A stretch of 64,000 bases of DNA from Phoronis australis (GCA_002633005.1 NMRA01000156.1:582488-646487), one strand, 5' to 3'. Counted from the stretch's first letter, positions 1 to 13,683 are shown. The notes: generated from the sequence alone by a model not told the origin. Numbers and translations: made by a program.

Positions 1-2137
1 TTTAGACCATATTCGTTCACTTCTAGTAAAACTGTTTCTTAGGTCGTATAACAAGTACATTACTTTTTCACAAAATTCGACCTAAACAAATTTCCCCTTC
101 TGTAGGTTGAGTTTGAAATAATGACGATATCAATGTAAACTTAACCTCAAAACAGCGGCCTGAGGCCATCTTCTCTAGTTTGAGCCATACAGAAGAGAGA
201 GGACAATGCTTAAAACAGCATTGTTATCTTTTAAAACTCTTTTGAACAGTCCATGTTTTGATAGCCCAGTGCGCATTCCTTCACCGAATGGCTCAAAAAT
301 GTGTAAAAACAACACCAAACTATTATTCAGGAAAATAATGTTATCATTGGCATAATTTCAATGGATCGTTGTCAATAATAAAATTGCCTGTCAAGCGAAA
401 AATGTCTTTTTTCTGTCGGTTTCATCGAATACCAACAATTCTTTCAATTAATACAGGACACAATACAAGCTTGGATTGCGCATTATCAAAAAATGAATGT
501 GATATCTATATTTTTGTACAAAACTCCGCCACCCACATTTCTTTGTTTCACAAATTTGGTTAATGTTTATTGTATTTTAAAAGTTCAAGCATACCATTTC
601 CACATTTTGTCAAATCCGGTATTTAGAAATTTATTTTTGGGTAACCGAACCGGAGACTAGACATTCGTAGTGAATGTCTTACTTAAACGTTTTCAAGCCC
701 CACGCAACATCTTTGAAAACCCTTTTTGGCTTCATCTTTTTTGGGATGATACCGTTGTTTGGTTCTTTCAAAACAGCGAGTTAGCTGTCTTATCAAGGGA
801 GTGAGCAGAGTTCATTTATGTCTTTAATGGGAGATACACAGCCGCCATCTTTATTTATCCCAGTCTGAAGTTTGACATAATAAGCGACATTTTAAATTTC
901 CCCTTTTTTCTAAAACTGAGGTGTGGCAAGGTTAACACGAAACAACATCATACTCGCATGTTGCTTGAGGTTGCATAGATACCAATGTTTCTTCATTGTT
1001 TTATCAAGAAAATAAGATTTAAAAGAGAGCATGACTAGGTTTATTATTTTTCTATACATGCTAAAGAGTTTATAAAAACATGGGCCAATATTGTTTTAAG
1101 TGCTCCAGTGATACCAGCCCATCGCCTTTGTTAGGATCACTACACTTCCCCTCGACTGACTTTAGTTTACCCAGCTGCTCTGATAAAACTGCTTCAAAAT
1201 TTTCATAGGCAATGTGTCAGAATTAAAAAATAACAACACCCCAGGAGACCAGTCAATGATTTATTGATCAGGCCATTGTCAAAACTTTATTTTTAAAAAA
1301 GATATCTTTTGAATATTTAATGCTATTGGCAGCAGACAAAAGTTTACTACATCAACCACTGAACAATGAGTTACCAGCTTGTCAATAGATCGGTTAAACA
1401 AATTTGGAGGATCAATAAAATTTAATCAAATGGATAATCGATGCTGAAACAACACACCAGTGCATGCTTAGAATGGAATGCTTTTGAAATATTGATTCGC
1501 TTTTGTGGAATTTATTATTGTCCAATTCAAACCAGTAGCAGAACCCATGTTTGTCAACGGGTATTTGATCCTAGGACAAACTCCAGCCGATGTTGTTTTT
1601 TGTGGTCAAATTGAACATGAAACGAAAGGCAAAGTGACGTGGGCATGAAGTCCCAGCCAGTTGAAATCTACACAGACCATTTTTAATGTTCACTAAAAAA
1701 GCCACATAAACACGAGTTCAGTTCTCGCGATTTACCTTGCACACGCAAAACATATAATTTAGTGAGGGACATAGGATGAAACAAAAACTACATTTTAAAA
1801 ATTAGGCAATTCAAGTCATCGCAACAATTGATTAAACTCAAAAACAAATTTGGCCAAGAGTTAATACACATGGTTTTAATAGCAAACCACTTAAAAAAAT
1901 ACTAGCCTAAACTCAGAACTTACAAATTAACTTCGGTCCATTAGTTGAACTTTGTGCTTTCCCAGTGAACTTCTCAAAACCTGCAATGATAAAAAGAGCT
2001 AAAATTAACCACTTCACCCATGATCTTAACTTCTCAACAAGTGACCTTTGACCTAGCGCAATTGAAGTGTCAGTCATAAATGGCTATCACTGGGCTTTTC
2101 AGGTAGACACTCTATTGTCACATCTCCCTGTGAAAAC

Positions 2138-2167
2138 GAGGTGTCCAACAGTGAGGTGTCCAACAGC
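2138..2167 (+). repeat. Tandem duplication, 15 bp x 2
   Basis: The unit gaggtgtccaacagt occurs twice head to tail, with only the last base differing. No function is suggested. Confidence 0.8.
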
Positions 2168-2815
2168 ATGTCAAAACGCCACCCACACTGCGCTAGCTGC
2201 ACATTGCAACAGGATCTACGGAATTCAATTAAAATCCAACATATAATCCTGGTACTGAATTGAGAAACAATGCAAAAAAAGATTTTCAATTGACACAGGT
2301 CTCGACTGATGCATCCAATTCAGTCCTGCATGAAATAACCAGCACAAAGTTACATTTTCACACATGCATTCCATATTGGAACTTTATTAAGTATGACCAC
2401 GAAAAATAAATAGAAGTGGAATAATAATTAGGTCAGGGATAACGGGACCTATGGCGGGCATCAAAATGAAACGAACATAATTTTTCACCTGACAGAATAT
2501 TTAATTTTAATTGCACTACAGATTAAAACTGCGAAACGGCACTATGACAACATACCATGGGCTTGAAGCAGTTAATTACCTTTGCATGTATTTAGAACAA
2601 CACCCATATGAAATGCGTTAAGTTTATGTTTACAGCACTTGGTCACCCAAGGAAATGGGTTCAGTATCTGATATGTCAGGGAATGCATACTTTAATACAG
2701 CAGTATTGCTAGCATTACTTCAACAGTTAACAGTGGACATCCTTTCAAATTCACGAGCCATAACTATTATACCATTTCAAAGGAGTTGCAGGCATGCTAG
2801 ATGCTTGCTGACAAA

Positions 2816-2857
2816 AATATACCTCACAGTCAAAATATACCTTACAGTCAAAATATA
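2816..2857 (+). repeat. Short tandem repeat, 18 bp unit
   Basis: About two and a half units of a sequence like cagtcaaaatatacctta lie in tandem. It is a small minisatellite in non-coding DNA. Confidence 0.75.
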
Positions 2858-5336
2858 ATACACGGTATGTAGCCAAGTACAAGCTTTCAAACCATGAAAT
2901 TTATGCCAGACAATTGGCAGATAAAACGATCTAAGTGAATTTTAAAGATGTACTTGTGAAACGAAAATTTCATTGCGTCACAGAAAACGTTATCCTTTTG
3001 ATGTCGCTATAAAGCAAAAATGAACATTGTGTTAAACATGCAAACTGGCTTATTGACGAGTACCAAGTTTAGTTAGAAAGCTGGTTGCCAAGTGAGTTTT
3101 GAAGACCTGTCAAAATACACTTAGAGAACCCTGTCGGTGAAATTCAAGACATCAGTTAACCAATTGGCCTGTTCTTTGTTGTAATTACTAAAGGGTTAAG
3201 TACATGGCGTGTTCTTGATAAGACGTTTTGACAATGCGTTAAAATATATGCAAATATACTGCGATTTTCCTCAAATGGCATGCAAGCTCCAAAGATTGAT
3301 CTGAGGGCATCAAAGCCGGCCATCAATAAATGCGAGAAGGAAGAAACAAGATGCCACTGGTGTGGTGGTGAACAAAAAAAAACGATTATCTCGTTTACAA
3401 TCAACTGGACTGCACAGAACCACAGACTCACTGAAACGCATTAGATCACACCTTCATAATTGGCATAACAGGGCTCACAAAAGAGCAGTCGGAATAAAGT
3501 TTCAGATCGCATGGATCACCTAGTCGTTTACCTGTCCTCAATGCTGTCAGTCAGAAAACGAGCAGAGCTGAAGTTGCAGTCGACTGAGTGGTGGGATTGA
3601 TTTTAAAATTGACAAAACTGTACTTAGTGAGGCTGTTAAATCTCTGCAGAATTGTGCTAGAGCTGGTTAATTGCTGGTCTAAATTATACTTCAAGTTTAA
3701 AGAAAACATATTCAAGTTTTATTTATGTTACAGCTGAGGCTTTGATGAGAAGTGCAGGGGAATCGCTAATGATCGCGGCAGACCTTTAAATAGAAACCCA
3801 TCCTAAAATTTTAATTGCAGATTAATTCAGTGAAACGAAGCTAACCTTGTTAAAAGCTGCCAAGATAACATTATAAATTAGAGCCGGCATATCATAAAAG
3901 CATAGGAGTCTAAGATATGGTGAACATATGGCGTGCCTGAATTTCTCAAGTTTTATGTATACTGTGTGGGAAATGTGTTGAAAAGATGTCTGAATTGGAG
4001 TAGGTACAAATTTACATGATTTAATTCTGTTCAGGAGTGCAAAGTCATTAGATAGTTAATTCCCCGTACACTGCCAGTTTACTTTGCTGCCGAGGAGAAG
4101 TGGAACTAATTTCTGTTCAAGACAAGTTAAAAAGCCCACATAGAGTTAAGTGTCTTAACATGGCTAATGAAAATTTGCCTAACTAACTACATAGTTCAAT
4201 TAAATGACAAACAAGCTGTAAAGGAAGAAAAATCATAATGCTGATGAAATAAAGTTGTTTACACTTTTACAGTAAATGGTAACACTGAAAAAGATCCGCC
4301 CTGAGCTTGAAAGGTTTGAACAATACTTTCATAAAAGTAACATAATCTATGGTCATTTTTAGTTTAAGTTGCAGAGTTAAACACTCCTTTCGACCATGAC
4401 TAACTTAAGTGTTCACTTAAAATTCCCCTAAAATATGAATACACCCAACTCTTTATTTCACAGAATGTTTTGAAAACAAGAATGCAAAGCAATTCTAAGA
4501 ACATGCTGAGACAAAGAATGTGTTATCGTAACCTTGTAGACTTTAAACAATGCATTAAAAACTAAACCAGTTCCCAGAAGCATTTTTGTTTTAAAATAAA
4601 CCAATGAAAAACATGGCTGTGAGAAAGAGTCTAAAAGAATTTCACCTACTCTAAAACTCCTATAAGTCAGCACATGCATACATAAGTTGAATTCTCACTT
4701 CACACGGACAAAGTTACGCAGAACCGTTGCTCTAGTCCTGAATTTGGCCTTCAGATGAGTTGACTTGTATTTCGCCTCGCTGTCATAAAATCTCTTGGTC
4801 CAGTTGTATCTGGTTTAAGCAAGTTTCAATGCACATACCAACACAAACTGTTGAATGATTTCAAATTTCCATTCCTTGACTTGTACTATACTTCTATGCT
4901 GTAGTATTGTATGTTAAGTAATTTCAATTCAATCAGATTGTACATTGCTATGGTAGTACAAGTCAATAGAAGATTTCTACAGCATCTTTTTTAGGTTAAA
5001 CAATATTTTCAAATAATACTTTTAACATCTTCCTCCAGCAAAAACTCGGATAAGCGCCGTTTTCAGACCATGTGTGCAAGCACCAAATGCGTCAAAATTC
5101 TAAAATCTACACAAGCAATTCCTATTATCCAAAAAAGATTGACACTAATAACAAATCCGGGTGTGAAAATTACAAAATTACGACAAAACGGGCCCCCAGA
5201 CAAAACAAGGTGACATTGTCTTGATACCTATGAGCGCGTTTGAGGTTGACTGCTAACAATACAGCAAATCATAATCTGGTATATTAAATACGTTATTTAG
5301 AAGAAGTTTAAGATTCAGCTAGAAACAGAAAGGCCC

Positions 5337-5425
5337 TTAAGCAACTCAAATAACGTGATGAACGTTTAAACACTTGCCACTTAAAGCAACTCAAATAACG
5401 TGATGCACACTTCAACATTTAAAGC
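5337..5425 (+). repeat. Tandem duplication, 45 bp period
   Basis: The block containing gcaactcaaataacgtgatg starts at 5341 and again at 5386. The second halves of the two units have diverged more than the first halves. Confidence 0.8.
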
Positions 5426-6010
5426 TGCTTTACGCCGCATAGTTGGCTAGAAAAACTAAATCAAATTCGAACTTTTACTCTCATAAAACCAGTCTCATAT
5501 CATTGGCTATACCGCAGAATAGAAATGCGACTATGCAATTTTGGTTTCGATGCTATCTTTGGAAAAGGAAATAATATCGATTTTACATAACTAAAACTTC
5601 TAATTCCATTTTCATTTTTAGCCAGCTCAACAGCGCAATCACTAGAACAGTGGAATAAAAAAATCTTATGCAACCCAAAAAAACTTTTTCTATTGACGTC
5701 CTTAATATCATGAGTTCCGCTTAAATGTGTTTATACATCATTTCATAATTCAACTCCACAGCTATTAGATTAAATAAGAAATTAACATAAAGTCGACTTG
5801 GTATTTAAATTGAATTTCCAACTCGATCAATAATGCTGGTAAAATGAGCAAAATTTCAAAGAGTAATCACCATGACCTTGTGACTTAACAATAACATAAA
5901 CCTAATACATTCAAACAATTTCTTATAATATAAAACTAATTTAAATATTTTAATAACTCATTTACTATTGGTTCCAAGCCAAATACATATTTCGAACATG
6001 TAGTTTTCTA

Positions 6011-6059
6011 TTGCAGACCACGAAGCACTACAGAACGTAAAACACTTCGTGGTCTGCAA
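6011..6059 (+). repeat. Perfect 15-bp inverted repeat (hairpin)
   Basis: ttgcagaccacgaag (6011-6025) is followed 19 bases later by its exact reverse complement (6045-6059). The motif cttcgtggtct recurs at about 58.43 kb, so this may be the tip of a foldback element. It is shorter than a typical miRNA precursor. Confidence 0.8.
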
Positions 6060-7774
6060 AGCCACCTAGCGATCAAAATGGTAGGGAAAATTGTGTAAAT
6101 TTTCCACACAGGCATGAAACCTAACATAAACCACAGTTACCATCAGCGGGGACGAATCAGTAAGATACTTTCTAAAAAGGAAGAAAACAACAATGTAGGC
6201 AACCCCCAGTGATATATTTGACATGGATAAGAGACTATAAATGCATCGAGATTATATTCAAGAGTACAACACACAGGGAGTAACCACCACTCAATGTAAA
6301 ATAAGGTGAACTTGAATTGAAATTTATGACCCGCGAAATCGCTGCTCTTAAGCTCAAGTCAAAGGCGAAATTACCAACTGGCAGAAGTTGTTAATATTCT
6401 CAACTGTGAAACCAAACCAGCAGCAACTGAGGATCACTAATAAAAACAAAATTTGGAATTACTCTAGGAACATGCACTAGATTAGAGAACAAACAACCAA
6501 GCATCATCCTGTATGCATTGCAAAGTAAGCAACCCAATAATGACCACCAACTTTCCCTAGTTTGGTCTATAGCTGTCCATAGCCTGGTGCCAAACAAAAT
6601 GTGTGCATGTTGAACCAATAGAACCACTATGTACTCAGTGACTTTAATTTTTAATCCCCCCTTTGTTCAAACAGGAGAACATCTGCATACAATTAGTTGA
6701 TATTTGTTTAAATTTTCAATATCATTACCAGAGAACAGCCACCTTTTAAAGAGTCAATCTTTAATACATAGCACCTACAGAACAGATGCCCACATCTTTT
6801 TAAACACCAATTTCCTGATGAAACAGCTTAGGTGTTTATACAACTCGACACATTTACTGTAACCGGTTCCGAAAATTTTCACAAGCTTTCTCCATTATTA
6901 AAATAGATAGAGAGCAAGGGTGTATAAATAGTGAATTATTTTTTCATCATCATTCTGAATATTTTTCAAAGGTCATTATATTAAGAACATGCCGCTTGAA
7001 TAACATACATGTTAAGATGTTATCTTATACTTGAATCTTGATATTTATTTTTATTCCCGCTCGTAAATGCCTCCAGAAATAGCTTTGAATGCAGCTTTGT
7101 AGAAAATAATCCATCGTTGTTTGCACAGCCTGGGCCTAAATGGTACTAATATTTTTAAATAACATACTTGAAATTTTAATAGCAATCCCCAGTATCTATG
7201 AAACTAGTTTATGATATCATGCACACCAGATGTAAACATCGTCCAACCCTGATAATAAAAATCAATTCTAGCCCCTCAGAACAATGAGTTAATTGATCAC
7301 CAATCGAACAACTTTGACACTAGGCTAATTGAAATTAAATTTTTCCAAGATCAATTACAGAAGACGGACAAAAACAGCCAGGCTAAACGCCAGGCAGCTG
7401 AGCTAGACGAAGTGTAAATGATAAGACTAATGGGAAGTTCTTTACAAGGTCAACTCTGACGTGTTTTGAAGATTTCTGAAAAATTCAAATTATTTACACT
7501 TGAGGATAAATTCAACTTCAAGACGACAAGCGCGGCTGGCGATTAGGAATGAGGCGTGTTAACTGAATTTATGTAAAAACCTGACCACATAAAGACTTGG
7601 GACTTTTACAGCCTATAACTGTGCTAAATTCGATTCGAAATATGAACTAAAACAGTTTCTAGCGAAAAGCGGTCATGAAATTTACCTCATTATTTAGACC
7701 CGTCTTCGCAGTCCGTCCATCTTAGCATGTAGCAGAGTATAACAAGCTCGCTATAAATCGAAGCCGGAAACATG

Positions 7775-7794
7775 AGGTCAGAGGTCAAAGGTTA
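7775..7794 (+). promoter_or_regulatory. Three AGGTCA-type half-sites, spacing 1 (DR1-like)
   Basis: AGGTCA (7775-7780), one base, AGGTCA (7782-7787), one base, AGGTTA (7789-7794). Direct repeats of this hexamer spaced by one base are the known binding pattern of RXR, HNF4 and COUP-TF class nuclear receptors. No nearby gene start is visible, so use as an enhancer is inference only. Confidence 0.35.
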
Positions 7795-10221
7795 TTTATG
7801 GTTGAAATGTTTACTATCTAATTTCCCAGATTTTAGCTTTCTAAAATCGTAGTATAATTTAAGAGGGTATCAGTGGTAATTTCCCACTTGAAAGTGAGGA
7901 TATACTGATTTTTTTCGTATTTATTCTTTGCATTTGCTGTAAATTTCTTGATTACTTTATTCGTGTAACACAATCTGTATACAATATGGCAGCCTCCATA
8001 ACGATGTATAGCCTTCCAGGGAACATGGATTTGGGATTTTACATCTAAGCAAAAACTGGAAGGTAATCTATGTCACTATGAAAAGTTTTTATGGTTCAAT
8101 AGAATTTTCCTTACTGTTTTGATTATAATAGAAAGCCCGCCAGGTCAGAAAGGAGGAGCAACGAATAAAGCGGGATAATACAACGTTCCCTGATTTAATT
8201 CGAACCAGTCGATTACTGAATTATGGGTACATCATTGAGACAAATGTGTAACACTGTGACTTGAATTGTGGTATCCCTCACGAGAGCTGAGCATCCAAAC
8301 CACTCAGCGAAAAGGCAATTTCCGCTTGGCAAGCGATTTGGAGAAGCTTTAGGAGTGACCATATCCGCTGCAAGTGTATACCAGTCACAAACCAATGCTA
8401 TTTAAAAATGCTGGCTTTGCTTGCAGTTTTTGTAAGCAGCAGTTGTCAAAGAAATTTGACAAAATATGGAGTGTGCGACCCTCACAATAGTTTAGAAACA
8501 TACCTGGATTATAAAATGATCATTCTCTGTTCAGTTCACGTTTCCTGCACAAGAATTAGCAACCCAAAATTTAAAAAATTTGTTGATGAAAAGAGCACCT
8601 GCACAATGGCGACTTCTATGTCTGTTTCTGGTTCTGCCAGATTAAGATCTTGAGGGTCGGTCTCGTTTCGAAATCAACCAGTGGCATTTAAGTACAGACT
8701 TGGTCATTGGGTTAACTATTGACATCTTTTCTCAAATCACGACATCAACTTACGACAGTATAACTCAGCGACAAGACGTGGAACATGTCTTATTTACATA
8801 TGGGTTACATGTCCTGTGTATACAGGCGAGAGAACACTCCATTAAAAAATTATTCATCTCAAAATACAGCGAATAACTTCAAGAATGAAACATGGATACA
8901 CACTGACAATTAATTAACAGATTCTGGAGACAGTTAAGTCAACATAATTTGAATATATTTATTAGAGAGAGAACTTTTCATTTTATCAGATGCAAATGTA
9001 CTATATGAAAGAGAACTAAACTGGTTTTCTGGTACGTACACAACTGGTCACAATATGTCGCATAGAATAACATTTCATCGACATGAAAATCTGTCGCCGT
9101 TCATTTGAGCTTCCTTCACCAGGTACCATATTGAGGGCGCTATTCGAAATCATGCCTGCTAACAAACAAAAAGTCCGAGGGACAAAAATCTTACAAATTT
9201 CAGCAGATGTCCTTCCTGATAATGGTACATTTTGTAAGTGTCACGTACATGGTCACGTACTTTGCTCAGTCTCACTCTTGTCCTTCCCTAACTTGCATGA
9301 CGTGAATTGAAATACTTTGTGGTTATCGGTCGCAGTTTAGAAGTTAACGGCGACCAAAACAGTGAGAGTTGGAATTCTTCACCAAAGTCATCTTAATTCC
9401 TGTAGACATGCTTCATCGAAGTTGTATGTAGAAACAGAAAGGATCACTGAAGAAAGCAAGTGGTTTCTTAAGTTTTAAGTGTAAGGTGAAAACCTCTTAA
9501 CTGGTGAGTGCATTTGGCATACGACCAGTTTAAAATGAAATCAACCTAGAGACCGATGGGGAGTGTTGTAGTCCCTAGCCAGCCAGTGATCACGTGCTTC
9601 ACGATTCTATGACTGTGCCACTGAACTCCAGTCACGACCATTGAAGTCCCTTTCCTGTGCCAACAGATGTCAAACCCCTGTTACATTTCTCCAAGTTCAC
9701 AACCATAATCTCTATACATCTGTCGAAAATGATCTCTGGAACTGGGGACCAGATTCTTTGCTGGTCCCTGCAATCGGAGCTTAGTCCTGGACTAGAATTT
9801 GGTCAGGTGTACACTAGGCTTTTTGCCGCATGTGTGAAGCTATCGGGCACTTGTTAGTGGATTTGCATCAATTGTGTGAGTGTCTTGTGATCTGGGTCTG
9901 GGATATAGGAGGGGGCGTTTTTCTTAAGATAACTTGGATTTAGCTTGATCTTGAAATCTTAAATATTAATTTAATTGCTAGTAGTTTTCAACAAACTTTT
10001 TTTGAAAATTACTGTCAGTAATTTGTGTGTTAGTACGAATGGTCATAATGAGATCTGGGTTGTGCAAAAAACATTTGAAAAGGGGTGAAAGCCATTGCAT
10101 TTTGTAAATCGAGATTAATCACCACTGATACAAACATTGTACTTTTTATACTTTTTATAACATATTTATCTGATATGCCACCGGGCGGGGTTATACGGAT
10201 TGCTCCTCGCATTTTTACTTA

Positions 10222-10830
10222 GTGAAATGCAATTTCCCCAAGCTCTGTTGTGAAATTTTTGTTTGTTTCTTGCTTTTTATTTGTTTGTACACGCACTGCA
10301 GATTGCATTTTTCATCTGATCGACATGAAGTTCACAGACAACATGTATTGATGAAATGTCTTAGACATATTGCTTCGAGACCAAATTGGACACAGGATGG
10401 CACTGTGGCAGTCATCTTTTGATTTTTCACTTTGCAGTCCTTTTAGGGATTCCTTTGAAATTTGGTATGTTGATAGAGTTTCTCTAGGGCTATCAAAATT
10501 TGCTGTCTGTTTATAGCTACGGCTTAACATTCTTGCGTTATTCAAGATATTTCGATGACTGCTCTCCTGTCATAGCTTTGGCATCGTTGGACAGAACTGG
10601 GAAGAGTTTAGTAGCTGTCTCAGGGCGAGAAAAATCTAGCCAAAATCACGTGCTCTCAATTGAAATACACGACATTGTCTCGTGTAATCTTGCAAAGGAT
10701 TGCTTTTTTAGCAAAGTCCTAGCGAGGTCTTGGTGTCGTTGAATTTTACCCTGGTATGTGAATAGATCTCGCCTTGATTCTACGCATATAGAAAGTTTCT
10801 AGCTCCAACTCACCATTCTCGAGATATTCG
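10222..10830 (-). repeat. Degenerate dispersed repeat, also at 19.8-20.6 kb
   Basis: Segments such as gaaatttggtatgttgatag, followed by a gctatcaaaat-type block, are the reverse complement of motifs at 19,840-20,520 (for example ctatcTGCATACCAAATTTC). Small open frames inside it are not conserved between the copies. It is an old, heavily diverged interspersed repeat. Confidence 0.45.
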
Positions 10831-12907
10831 AGATTTAATGATGACTAAGGTTCAGTGGTGATACGTTTCGTGGGCTGCAGTGTTGTCACATGTCTCAGGG
10901 TTCTGTACCCTTTATCATTGGTGTGGGCGGCATCATTATCCTTGGCCTAGTTGGTGTCCTGGGCGTCTTGTGGCGTGATTGACATCAGTGGTGTTGTACT
11001 TTTTTGTCATTGTCCGTTTTAGCGGGAGATTCAAGGTAACGACGTTGTTTATGCAGTTGTGGCTTTGAGAACATTTTTAGCGTTATGTACCAGCAATATC
11101 ATCAGTCTTAGAGTTGGTATGGTCATCTTTGGTCATGTTGTGGGTGATGATGGCGGCATTGTCAGTGTTGCTGACTGTGTCAGTGACAATATTTTGCTCT
11201 AAGAAGTCATGCTCTGGATTGTCATTGGTGCCATGGACGTTGTCGCTCTGTGAGAGCACTTTCGTTGTGTTGTCATCAAAATGGTGTATTAGTCAATACT
11301 GATTGCAGATTGCATGACTTAGTTGCAAAAATGCTTGTTTAAAGGTATTGGTGCCTTTTATTTTTGTAACTGAATTTTCTCACAGAAGCAGTATTACAAA
11401 TAGCTATAAAAAGCATTACTTTATTGCCCTGTAATTGAGCACATACACCTAGTTGTGGACCTGCACCTAATTGCAGAACTTAGGCACATGCGCCTACACA
11501 TGTGCAGGACATTTGAGTACCACCAGATTTTACTCATTTGTCCAATTACATAGATTAAAATGTGTGTCGTTATGCACTCGGGTAATGAGTTCTTGAGTAA
11601 ATATTTCCATGGACACAGAGAAATTGAAGTGGACCTCCAATTTTTTTTGAAATCGGGTTCACTGGAAGTATAGGGCAAGCACAGAGTCATGTTGGAAGTC
11701 AATATCTTGTTCCCGTTTGTGTTTGGAAATTGATCACAATGGTAGCGAAAGTATGACTAGAAATTGTAACAGACTACCAGTTTCAAACAGCAGATGAGGG
11801 CATTTGGTTTCAGATTTATTCCGAACACGTACTTAACTCTTCATAGTATAAAAATTACACACACTTGAAACTGCTCATAAAACCTTCTAAAATTCATTAC
11901 CATGACAGGATTTGGTATCCGTTGGCAACGAGAACTTCAAAGATATCAATGTCTCAAAAAATGTTTATTGGGTCTCCGGAAAGTTGCTTCACGTATGGAT
12001 TGCGTATGACTTTTGAGTCACACGCTCATTGGAAACAATTCTAGATCGAATGCATGTAATGTTTTTTAATCTCGGCTTCTGTTTTTTGGATTTTACCTTA
12101 CGGTACTATGATCTATGCTGGCTGGCATCACTTGGCAATAACTTGCAAGTTAGTTTAGTACCGGTGGGAAACCCCCGAGTTAACTTTACTGTTACATCAA
12201 CACACCTCTTGCAGATTGGACTCGGTGGGAATGAAAATTGGTAAATTTACGCATCTTTGTGACATTGCAATTCTCTCACCATTTCTGCTGTAGCTTACAT
12301 ATGTCACTCAAATGTGGACATAGGGGTTAATTTATAAAAATATTGATAAGTGTAATTGACTACGGCACACTAAATCACCTGTGAAAAATAGCCATGGCTA
12401 TCATTTGAAATCTAGCCTTCATCATTTTAATAATTTGCTATGTATCTGCTGGTACAATTGGTGAAAAGATTTCACTTCAGACCTGCATTTTAACATGAAG
12501 CTAGATCGACTTTGTTAGCAGTATTTCACGTGCTTGACTTATGTAGTTTACCTTTCTAGAAAAGATTTGCCAATTTCTACTGAGGTTACAATTAAACATG
12601 GGCATCAAGATATAGCCAGCCAAATATTTATGCTGTGAGAAAATTTGATTAGATTGTATTTTTTTCTGATTTCACAAATGTATGGTTAAAGAGCTACTTC
12701 AGGCCATAATTTGGCAGCCTACAGGTTACCAATGTGACCTCAGATTTTTTTTGCGATCTGGCAAAAATCACAAGTTTCCACGAAGTTGCCAGCTTATCGG
12801 CATTCTGACGTTTTTGCCAACTTGTTTCCCATTTGGCTGACCTGGGAATTTTGCGAGGTCGCACTTGGCGAGCTGCTGCTATGTATGGTGAATGACTTTC
12901 TAAAATC

Positions 12908-12965
12908 GCTCTGAGGTGATGGTGTACGATGGCCGGAGAAGAGACTGACCGAAACGTCGTGACAG
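12908..12965 (+). mobile_element. Possible retroelement 3' tail (Penelope-like), degenerate
   Basis: The stretch ends in gactgaccgaaacgtcgtg. A ccgaaacgtcg tail preceded by a gatgg/gaga-rich segment resembles the 3' ends of many animal Penelope-like retroelements, some of which carry hammerhead motifs. The canonical CTGATGA core is not intact here, and no reverse transcriptase frame lies upstream. It may be only a chance resemblance or a short relic. Confidence 0.25.
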
Positions 12966-13040
12966 TGTATATATAGACTAGAGGTCAGTGTAAATAGACC
13001 AAGAGATTTTAATAATAGATGTATGGTGAAGTCTCACCAA

Positions 13041-13140
13041 TTTTGGATACAATATAGCCGACACGTGAAATTTATTTTTTCATTTATTTTCATTTCAAGC
13101 TTTGTGCCATGGCTGCCATCAAACAGCTGGAAAATGATTC
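13041..13140 (+). repeat. Dispersed repeat copy, related to 55.86-55.99 kb
   Basis: Both copies read ggaYacaatat-gYcgacaMgtgaaatt, then a T-rich tract, then an atttc...cataGct/atggctgccatcaRac block. A reverse-oriented relative of the gtgaaatttt part occurs at about 44.2 kb and 31.35 kb. The copy lies just upstream of the CAAP1 start region. Confidence 0.55.
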
Positions 13141-13184
13141 AACATTGATTCACTTTAGCTACTGTTACCTGTACATTGTTCATT

Positions 13185-13244
13185 TGCTGGCCAATCAGAA
13201 GGGCAACAATGGTGACTCTTCGGCCATCTGAAAGAATTAAACGC
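13185..13244 (+). promoter_or_regulatory. Candidate CAAP1 promoter and non-coding first exon end
   Basis: A CCAAT box lies at 13,191-13,195. A strong consensus donor, acgc|gtgagt, lies at 13,245. The CAAP1 start codon at 13,684 sits 12 bases behind a good acceptor (ttatttgtag, ending 13,671). This suggests a short untranslated exon spliced to the coding exon. Placement of the transcription start is inference, and another upstream exon or trans-splicing would fit the acceptor equally well. Confidence 0.28.
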
Positions 13245-13683
13245 GTGAGTGCTCGTGAGGTGTCCGATCCGACTCCTTATCCGTGTTAGACTGTGTTAAC
13301 CCATGGTGACCACATGTGTTTGGACAGATTATCAGTATTTTGAAAATTGATATTGCGCTGTTTGCTTCTCCGACGGCAGATGGGACGCCTTTGCGAACAT
13401 TAGGTTTCAGCTTCTGATATGCGTTCCAAACAAGCTTCCTATCCGTCTTCCCATAAGAATTCAACATCTGAACGCAATTCATGTTTAAGTAAAGGCTCCA
13501 ATTATTCTGATTTTTTCTTCCTAGAATTGAGGAATTTTTTCTTTTAATTTCTCGACCTAACATACACGTGATGTTGCATACCTGTGCTTCGTTTATTACG
13601 CTGTCTGTGTATTTTTTCAATGTGAAAATGGTAATCCATTTTTGGTCTATGAATTTCTATGTTATTTGTAGGAGAGTCTACAC

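Larger units (their letters stand above)
1..13190. other. Intergenic, no gene supported
   Basis: I see no exon with recognisable protein similarity on either strand here. The open frames are 60-96 codons, scattered and mutually unrelated, as expected by chance in AT-rich DNA. The stretch holds short tandem duplications (2.1, 2.8 and 5.3 kb), a perfect hairpin at 6.0 kb, a DR1-type cluster at 7.8 kb, a degenerate repeat block at 10.2-10.8 kb and a possible retroelement tail at 12.9 kb. An unrecognised gene with short exons could have been missed. Confidence 0.6.

Noticed and set aside
13237-13620. 127-codon minus-strand frame opposite the CAAP1 promoter region
   Set aside because: No recognisable domain or splice partner, and it overlaps the likely first exon and intron of CAAP1. 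A divergent-gene origin cannot be shown.
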